From Pseudomonadota bacterium (GTDB lineage: Bacteria; Pseudomonadota; Alphaproteobacteria; Sphingomonadales; Govanellaceae), in the NCBI GenBank assembly GCA_003577275.1, contig QEVO01000002.1, positions 558,001 through 622,000 of the forward strand: a DNA stretch of 64,000 bases, given 5' to 3'. Shown here in pieces: positions 62,482-64,000 of the stretch; positions within the stretch are counted from its first letter, which is position 1; each line of letters opens with the position of its first letter. Both the position numbers and the translations under genes were made by a program. The notes under the pieces are model-generated. The model did not search any database, was not told the origin of the DNA, and saw nothing but the letters and a program-made list of their open reading frames with translations.

Positions 62482-63828
62482 ATGATCAACCCCATCCATA
62501 TCATCGGCGGCGGACTGGCTGGGTCGGAGGCGGCCTGGGCGGCGGCCGCGGCCGGCGTGCCGGTCATCCTCCATGAAATGCGCCCGTGCCGCGGCACCGA
62601 GGCCCACCGGACCGACAAGTTCGCCGAACTGGTGTGCTCCAATTCGCTCCGCTCCGATGACGCCGCAACAAACGCGGTGGGCGTGCTTCATGAGGAACTG
62701 CGGCGGGCTGGCTCGCTCATTCTGAAGGCGGCGGACGCCACCCGGGTGCCCGCCGGGGCCGCTCTGGCGGTGGATCGGGAAAACTTTTCAGCGGCTGTCA
62801 CCGCAGCCATCAGCGATCACCCCCTGATTAGCGTGCGACGGGAGGAAGTGGCCGGCGCGCCGCCCGCCGATTGGGACTCGGTCATCATCGCCACCGGGCC
62901 TTTGACCTCGCCCGCCCTATCGCAAGCCATCCTGGGATTGACCGGCGAGGAGTCGCTGGCGTTTTTCGACGCCATTGCGCCCATCGTTCATGCCGACAGC
63001 ATCGACTTTGACAAAGCCTGGTTCCAGTCGCGCTACGACAAGGGCGACGGCAAGGATTACGTCAATTGTCCGCTGGAAAAGGAGCAGTACGAAGCGTTCG
63101 TTGACGCGCTGCTCGCCGGCGAGAAGACGACTTTCAAGGAATGGGAGGCGAATACTCCCTACTTCAACGGCTGCCTGCCCATCGAGGTGATGGCCGAGCG
63201 CGGCCGCGACACCTTGCGCTTCGGGCCCATGAAACCGGTAGGGCTGACCGACCCCAGAACCGGGCGGCGGCCTTACGCCGTGGTGCAGCTCCGCCAGGAC
63301 AACGCGCTGGGCACGCTTTACAACATCGTCGGCTTTCAAACCAAACTCAAACACGCCGCGCAGGTGGAAACCTTCCGCCGCATACCAGGGCTGGAGAACG
63401 CCAGCTTCGCCCGTCTGGGCGGCCTTCATCGCAATACCTTTCTCAACAGCCCCCGGCTCTTGGACGGCGCGCTGCGCCTCAAGGCAGAACCGCGGCTGCG
63501 TTTCGCCGGCCAGATCACCGGCGTCGAAGGCTATGTGGAAAGCGCCGCCATCGGCTTGCTGGCCGGCCGGTTCGCCGCCGCCGAGCGGCTGGGACGGCCG
63601 ATCCTCCCGCCGCCGTCCACCACCGCCTTGGGCGCGCTCCTGGTCCACATCACTGGCGGCGCCATGGCCGATACCTTCCAGCCGATGAACGTCAATTTCG
63701 GCCTGTTTCCGCCCTTGGAGGGCAAAGTGAAAAAGAACGAGCGCAAGGGGGCCATGGCGGCGCGCGCCCTTGCCGACCTCGATGGCTGGCTAAAATCGTC
63801 CTCGCACACCGCGCCACATCAGCCGTAA
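62482..63828 (+). CDS. trmFO: tRNA (uracil-5-)-methyltransferase, folate- and FAD-dependent
   Basis: 448 residues. TrmFO makes m5U54 in tRNA using methylenetetrahydrofolate. The FAD-binding loop is [14 protein letters not shown] at the N-terminus; the conserved Cys region [12 protein letters not shown] and the [24 protein letters not shown] and [10 protein letters not shown] stretches are diagnostic. Its last 39 bases overlap the converging squalene/phytoene synthase gene. Confidence 0.97.
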   Translation: MINPIHIIGGGLAGSEAAWAAAAAGVPVILHEMRPCRGTEAHRTDKFAELVCSNSLRSDDAATNAVGVLHEELRRAGSLILKAADATRVPAGAALAVDRENFSAAVTAAISDHPLISVRREEVAGAPPADWDSVIIATGPLTSPALSQAILGLTGEESLAFFDAIAPIVHADSIDFDKAWFQSRYDKGDGKDYVNCPLEKEQYEAFVDALLAGEKTTFKEWEANTPYFNGCLPIEVMAERGRDTLRFGPMKPVGLTDPRTGRRPYAVVQLRQDNALGTLYNIVGFQTKLKHAAQVETFRRIPGLENASFARLGGLHRNTFLNSPRLLDGALRLKAEPRLRFAGQITGVEGYVESAAIGLLAGRFAAAERLGRPILPPPSTTALGALLVHITGGAMADTFQPMNVNFGLFPPLEGKVKKNERKGAMAARALADLDGWLKSSSHTAPHQP

Positions 63829-64000
63829 GAGACGGCCCGGCCGCTGCCGCCGCAGCCTCGGGGCCAAAGGATTAAAGCCGGCGCGGCGCAACGCCGCCAA
63901 GTCGGAGCGGGCCAGCGCCAGCGGCAGGAACGCCGGCGCGGCCTGACGCGACACCTGCCGACGCTGACCATGGACCGCCGATAAGAGCGTCTCCGCCCGG
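63790..64000 (-). CDS. Squalene/phytoene synthase family protein, C-terminal part (5' end outside window)
   Basis: Only the last 69 codons are present on the minus strand, ending at a TAG at 63790-63792. The translation [18 protein letters not shown] followed by ALRRAGFNP and LLRLMWRG resembles the end of the COG1562 squalene/phytoene synthases. The neighbouring trmFO is a common partner in alphaproteobacteria. The catalytic Asp-rich motifs are outside the window, so carotenoid or hopanoid function cannot be decided. It overlaps trmFO by 39 bases. Confidence 0.72.
   Translation of the reverse strand, partial: RAETLLSAVHGQRRQVSRQAAPAFLPLALARSDLAALRRAGFNPLAPRLRRQRPGRLLRLMWRGVRGRF

Noticed and set aside
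1..64000. CRISPR arrays, transposase genes, prophage genes, rRNA and tRNA
   Set aside because: No regular spacer-repeat pattern, transposase or phage-like protein was seen, and no tRNA-like cloverleaf was noticed by eye; a covariance search would be needed to be sure about tRNA.

Overview
The window reads as chromosomal DNA of a free-living alphaproteobacterium, most likely near Rhodospirillales (inferred from gene content; no rRNA is present). It is GC-rich and densely coded, with many GTG and TTG starts. Supporting features are a DUF3035/BamF lipoprotein beside lspA and ileS, a TipF-like EAL protein, a CheY-CheZ pair, cobalamin-riboswitch control of B12 uptake, an RluB-RsmD pair and a TrmFO next to a squalene/phytoene synthase. 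I saw no tRNA, rRNA, CRISPR array, transposase or prophage. The only mobile-looking DNA is several families of short palindromic repeats.

Layout. 1-6 kb: the 3' end of purD, an APH-fold kinase, a MscS channel, tadA, a methyltransferase, rluB and rsmD. 6-16 kb: a leftward cluster ribF-ileS-lspA-bamF-M16-M16 followed by mutL, with a MaoC dehydratase upstream. 16-18 kb: cheY-cheZ. 18-22 kb: a TonB energising operon tonB-exbB-exbD-exbD-TPR. 22-25 kb: a HAD phosphatase, a TipF-like degenerate EAL protein and two small proteins. 25-33 kb: a leftward B12/propionate block (btuB-btuF-btuC-btuD-cobQ, then prpE) under an AdoCbl riboswitch, followed by a Crp/Fnr regulator. 35-45 kb: a soluble chemoreceptor with duplicated PAS domains, an MBL hydrolase with an RluA synthase, a two-component system, a three-gene CDP-alcohol pathway, an atypical SDR and a glycosyltransferase. 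45-49 kb: a sensor kinase with a degraded ATPase lobe, then a -24/-12 (sigma-54) promoter, two tiny PEP-CTERM proteins and a fatty-acid hydroxylase. 49-64 kb: rhlE, cspA, nnrS, an MFS transporter, a GMC oxidoreductase with a Tat-type small partner, NAT, a large TonB-dependent receptor, archease-rtcB, aquaporin, trmFO and the 3' end of a squalene/phytoene synthase.

How genes work together. The TonB-ExbB-ExbD proteins probably energise both outer-membrane receptors seen here (BtuB and the receptor at 56.9 kb). BtuB-F-C-D import cobalamin, CobQ completes the corrin ring amidation, and PrpE feeds propionyl-CoA to a pathway that usually needs B12. LspA processes lipoproteins such as BamF.

The most intriguing element is the 47.3-48.6 kb cassette: two 56-61 residue proteins made almost only of a signal peptide plus a PEP-CTERM anchor, behind a near-consensus sigma-54 promoter and followed after 5 bases by a membrane hydroxylase. 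Other points of interest are a three-gene CDP-alcohol pathway of unknown product, three regulatory or enzyme proteins that keep their fold but have lost catalytic residues (EAL, SDR, histidine kinase), and palindromic repeats that have entered coding sequence (ileS, the rsmD end, the btuF start).
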